A DNA stretch of 64,000 bases. It comes from Zygaena filipendulae (lineage: Eukaryota; Arthropoda; Insecta; Lepidoptera; Zygaenidae). Where the stretch lies: the NCBI GenBank assembly GCA_907165275.2, contig OU015661.1, forward strand, positions 4,905,501 to 4,969,500, given 5' to 3'. The notes below the pieces were generated by a model. It was given only the letters and a program-made list of their open reading frames with translations, was not told the DNA's origin and made no database searches. Position numbers and translations under genes: made by a program. Below are positions 61,901 to 64,000 of the stretch, one piece after another. How positions within the stretch are numbered: the first letter of the stretch is position 1; each line of letters starts with the position of its first letter.

Positions 61901-63407
61901 TACATTTATTAGAACGAAAGCATTACCTTGTCGTTATCGGCCGCGCATTGTACGCTGACCTCCAACAAGCGCAGGAGTAGGTCATCGTCTATGTCATCAG
62001 CGTCCGGTGCGTCACTGGAATTCACAAGTCATATAAGGGAAGGAATTTTATGAAATGAAATGAATTAAATGAATTAACGTTATTCTTAAGGCCCGACGTC
62101 CACTGGCGGAACTGCACGCCTGGGGATTTTTAGATGACGAATAGTAGACAATATGTAGGTAAGTACATTATGACATGTGCCACGTGCTAAAAAAGAACGT
62201 GTGCCAGAAAACGGTACCGAAACAGCTGTGATGGACAAGCTGAACCATACTGCATCTTTATTGCACCGACAGATAAAGAGCCAACCCACACGGTGCGGTG
62301 CGCCGCCGCACCGCAAGCCATTTCGCCGCACTGGCGAACACACGGGCAGTGCGGCGCCGCAGCGACAAAAAGAGAAGGCTTGCCTATCGCTACGTACGAC
62401 GGAGCAGTACAAACAACAGCGAGCTGGTTACTCCCTTCCCCGCCTCGTCTCGACTCCGATGCGAACGCGGCGCGGGACCGCAGCACACCGCACGGCGCGC
62501 GGCGCCGTGTGGCTACAATGCATTTTTGTATATAATAGACCGTAGCGGCGCCGCCCAGACGCTGCACCTGAGCCGCACCGCACGGTGTGGGTTGGCCATA
62601 AGGGAACTATAATCGAGTTCATGGCCTAAACTGAGCGTGGGTCGTGGGTCCATAAATTTTTGTATAGGTAAACTACCCAACGTTTTTTATCCCGGAATAA
62701 TGAGTTCCCGAGAGAACACCCCGGTTTTTTAATTTAACACGTGTAGGTAGGTATAAATAGATATAAAAGCGAAAGATTACTAATTCTCTAACTACATAAA
62801 CACGAAATCACACAAACTAATCAGTTTTCGAAGCTGAATAAGGGCAGGTTTATAAGTACCTGTTTAACTACAGGGAACAGAATTGTGTACCTAATGTATG
62901 TGTTATACAATGTGTATGTTTTATACAAGCCACTGATAAGGTTTTTTTTGGAAGGAAGTTCTTTATCACACGGTATGGATGGGAGTACAACTTCTTTTTC
63001 GTCACGTCGTCATACGGCTGCTGTACGGAAAAACAAAGCAACTGTAATTTTTTTGCCGAAATTAGTTTTTTTGTAGTTTTGCATCTTTTCACGCATAACA
63101 GACAGACCGGACTCAGTTTAAAATGGAAAAAAAATTGTTCTAACCAAGTGTTCCACGACACTCGCATTTTTTTTTAAATAACACTTGGTATAATATTAGT
63201 ATTAAGTACCTACATGTATTTGTATGTGTTATACAGTGTGTAATGTGTCATACAGTGTGTATGAATTATACATGCCACTGACATATTGAGCACTAGTGCG
63301 TCGCTGAGCGTGCCCAGCGCCCACGCCGCCTTTGCCCTCACCACCGGGGCGGGCTCGGCCAGCGCGCGCAGCACGCTCTCCCCGCAGTCGCTCACGAAAC
63401 CTATGTC
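58671..63407 (-). CDS. HEATR6: HEAT repeat-containing protein 6, last five exons (partial)
   Basis: HEATR6 is a large armadillo/HEAT-type solenoid protein of animals; its molecular role is poorly defined. Exons 63407-63283, 62014-61927, 60561-60337, 59934-59719 and 58928-58671 join in frame through GT-AG introns to 303 residues and a TGA stop. Recognisable pieces, in order: VRAKAAWALGTLSD, AADNDKVKMSATRGLGNLL, MKVRWNACYAMGNAMKNEDL, NLKVRINAAVSLRAPSGR and LCVTLAHLCCLVRASDLPDI. These are helix pairs of the conserved HEATR6 C-terminal half (family knowledge). The human protein is far longer, so the N-terminal exons must lie beyond 64000. A CRE-bearing MITE lies in the last intron. Confidence 0.92.
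58937..58963 (+). other. G-run tract at a HEATR6 acceptor
   Basis: Four runs of 4-8 G broken by single bases on the plus strand; on the transcribed sense it is the C-rich polypyrimidine tract of the last intron. G4-prone on the plus strand. Confidence 0.85.
59007..59200. mobile_element. MITE of the CRE-bearing family, copy 2
   Basis: Ends agtccgt and catctacaagacggact; holds gataaagcgcgttaaagttt and two gtgacgtcac palindromes near 59071 and 59111. In the last HEATR6 intron. Confidence 0.75.
59533..59719 (-). repeat. 48-bp tandem repeat of a HEATR6 exon end and donor
   Basis: Donor-like positions after 59719, 59671, 59623 and 59575 are spaced 48, 48 and 48 bases, and the last (59533) 42. Each unit ends in a version of ATTGAACAG|gtaggtac on the minus strand. 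Units read VGICVRPGEKGSYIDQ, VGTLNGHKEKYNFIEQ and VGTFVGHNEIDNFIEL. Confidence 0.88.
59719..59934 (-). CDS. HEATR6: HEATR6 exon with tandemly repeated 3' end
   Basis: 216 bases, phase 0 at both ends, RQVFPGLCTLSEECRNLKVR to KDNLIEQ, ending CAG|gtgggt. The last coding bases and the donor are followed by four diverged copies of a 48-bp unit (59533-59718) that stay open in frame, so later donors at 59671, 59623 and perhaps 59575 could extend the exon by 16 residues each. Confidence 0.9.
60052..60109. repeat. Imperfect hairpin
   Basis: gagtgaaggagttactagca and its near reverse complement (tgctcgctaggtaactcctt) flank a short loop; in a HEATR6 intron. Confidence 0.75.
60337..60561 (-). CDS. HEATR6: HEATR6 exon
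   Basis: 225 bases, phase 0 at both ends, encodes VKMSATRGLGNLLRLIKSET to FTCFSGWQ; contains the strongly conserved VRWNACYAMGNAMKN. Confidence 0.93.
61089..61565 (+). repeat. Dispersed lepidopteran repeat interrupted by a second insertion
   Basis: Head agctgcgccccgcggcttca to tttgcgtgattgaa at 61258, then 250 or so foreign bases including a poly(T) run, then the missing 3' part from about 61515 (aaacatccacactttcacat and tataatattagtagga). In a HEATR6 intron. Confidence 0.85.
61927..62014 (-). CDS. HEATR6: HEATR6 exon
   Basis: 88 bases, completes the split codon, then DAPDADDIDDDLLLRLLEVS, ending AADNDK at AAG|gtaatg. The acidic start is typical of a loop between helices. Confidence 0.88.
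62279..62596. mobile_element. GC-rich 318-bp foldback element
   Basis: Ends agccaacccacacggtgcgg and the near reverse complement at 62573-62596. Interior about 60% G+C with many gcggcg/cgccgc blocks, open in all six frames as palindromic GC-rich DNA often is. Not a gene. In a HEATR6 intron. Confidence 0.7.
62680..62722 (-). repeat. Dispersed lepidopteran repeat fragment
   Basis: tttttatcccggaataatga then gttcccgagagaac, the reverse of the ggagttcc-gggataaa block. Confidence 0.45.
63283..63407 (-). CDS. HEATR6: HEATR6 exon (first in window)
   Basis: 125 bases, phase 0 start (DIGFVSDCGESVLRALAEPA), ends two bases into an Ile codon at AT|gtcagt. GC-rich compared with flanks. Confidence 0.88.
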
Positions 63408-63459
63408 CTACAGCGAAAACATCACCATTCAAAAATTGTAGCACTCGCAGATGCGAATA

Positions 63460-63780
63460 AGTCCGTCAGTTAGATAATAAAAAAATAAGAGACGTGATTT
63501 TGCTTTTTAAAATTAATGAAAATACTTAGATAAAGCGCATTAAAGTTTAGGAGGGCTCGGGACGTGGTAGCTGTAGCAAGGCATAATGTCATGCGAGATT
63601 TCGACAGTATCGCAGATATTTTTTTTTTGTGAAATGAATGAATGAATGAATGAAGAATACTTTATTGAATGCTAAAATCAGTACAGTGACTAAAAAATTT
63701 ATAAAACAAAAAGTATTAAGTGTGATAACGCACAAAAAAGAAAAAAGTGTCCAAAAATTTATATTTATCTACATGACGTA
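63460..63780. mobile_element. MITE of the CRE-bearing family, copy 3, degraded
   Basis: Begins agtccgtcagttagataata, has gataaagcgcattaaagttt and a broken gacgtgg in place of the palindrome; its right end is decayed. A (GAAT)n run at 63637-63660 and about 100 bases of other sequence lie inside. Confidence 0.55.
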
Positions 63781-63976
63781 TATAATACTAAAATTTAGTT
63801 TACAAGCCTATTAATATTGAAGAACAGGGGCGGGGAAAGAGGTTTTCGTCTCGTAGTCAATATCGTCTTGGGAAATCTTGCGCTTTTTAAACTTACAGGC
63901 GGTAATACTAATTATGAGCCAATTTTTTCAAATATTATAAGTTTCGATAAAAATAGTTAAAACCATATTTATGAAC

Positions 63977-64000
63977 TACTAGCTGTTCCCCGCGGTTGCA
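63977..64000 (+). repeat. Start of a dispersed lepidopteran repeat, cut by the window
   Basis: tactagctgttccccgcggt matches the head of the family; the body continues outside. Confidence 0.7.

Noticed and set aside
62086..62622. A cluster of open frames on both strands
   Set aside because: They arise from the GC-rich foldback element at 62279-62596; all frames are open together, which is a composition effect.

Overview
The window is AT-rich animal nuclear DNA with split genes and consensus GT-AG splice sites. It is almost certainly from a moth or butterfly (Lepidoptera). The evidence is a dense set of short interspersed repeats that begin with a GC-rich head (agctgtgccccgcggtttca-like) and end in tataatattagta, a very frequent TAGGTA/GGTACC hexamer, and the repeat and gene content. 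All three recognisable host genes lie on the minus strand.

Layout. 1-25 kb: no coding exon I can support; dispersed repeats, two tRNA-derived SINE heads, one CRE-bearing MITE and a 189-bp foldback. 25.4-27.5 kb: the first coding exon (signal peptide plus start of the beta-propeller) of an integrin alpha subunit, with one doubtful downstream exon. 29.7-38.1 kb: a complete seven-exon gene for a 543-residue protein with no signal peptide, built from two tandem copies of a roughly 200-residue beta-rich unit that I do not recognise. 38.8-39.0 kb: an orphan coding-like exon. 39.2-44.7 kb: repeats. 44.7-48.5 kb: a BEL/Pao LTR retrotransposon with identical 265-bp LTRs and a 5-bp target duplication but a broken interior. 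48.9-51 kb: a SINE and a 5'-truncated Tc1-like DD34E transposase. 52.5-57.9 kb: a DIRS-like tyrosine-recombinase retroelement with textbook termini. 58.7-63.4 kb: the last five exons of HEATR6 (HEAT repeat-containing protein 6), whose 5' part lies beyond the window.

The most notable signals are these. (1) The DIRS-like element: its internal complementary region is a perfect reverse complement of left end plus right end, fused exactly as a circle junction, while its proteins are decayed, its reverse transcriptase core is deleted, and it carries six copies of a 136-bp tandem repeat. (2) The BEL/Pao element, recently inserted yet defective. (3) A 48-bp in-frame tandem duplication of an exon end in HEATR6 that multiplies the 5' splice site. 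(4) The unrecognised two-unit gene. Nothing here looks like a co-operating operon-style system. The host genes are unrelated neighbours, and the mobile elements share one theme: defective copies with pristine ends, consistent with mobilisation in trans.
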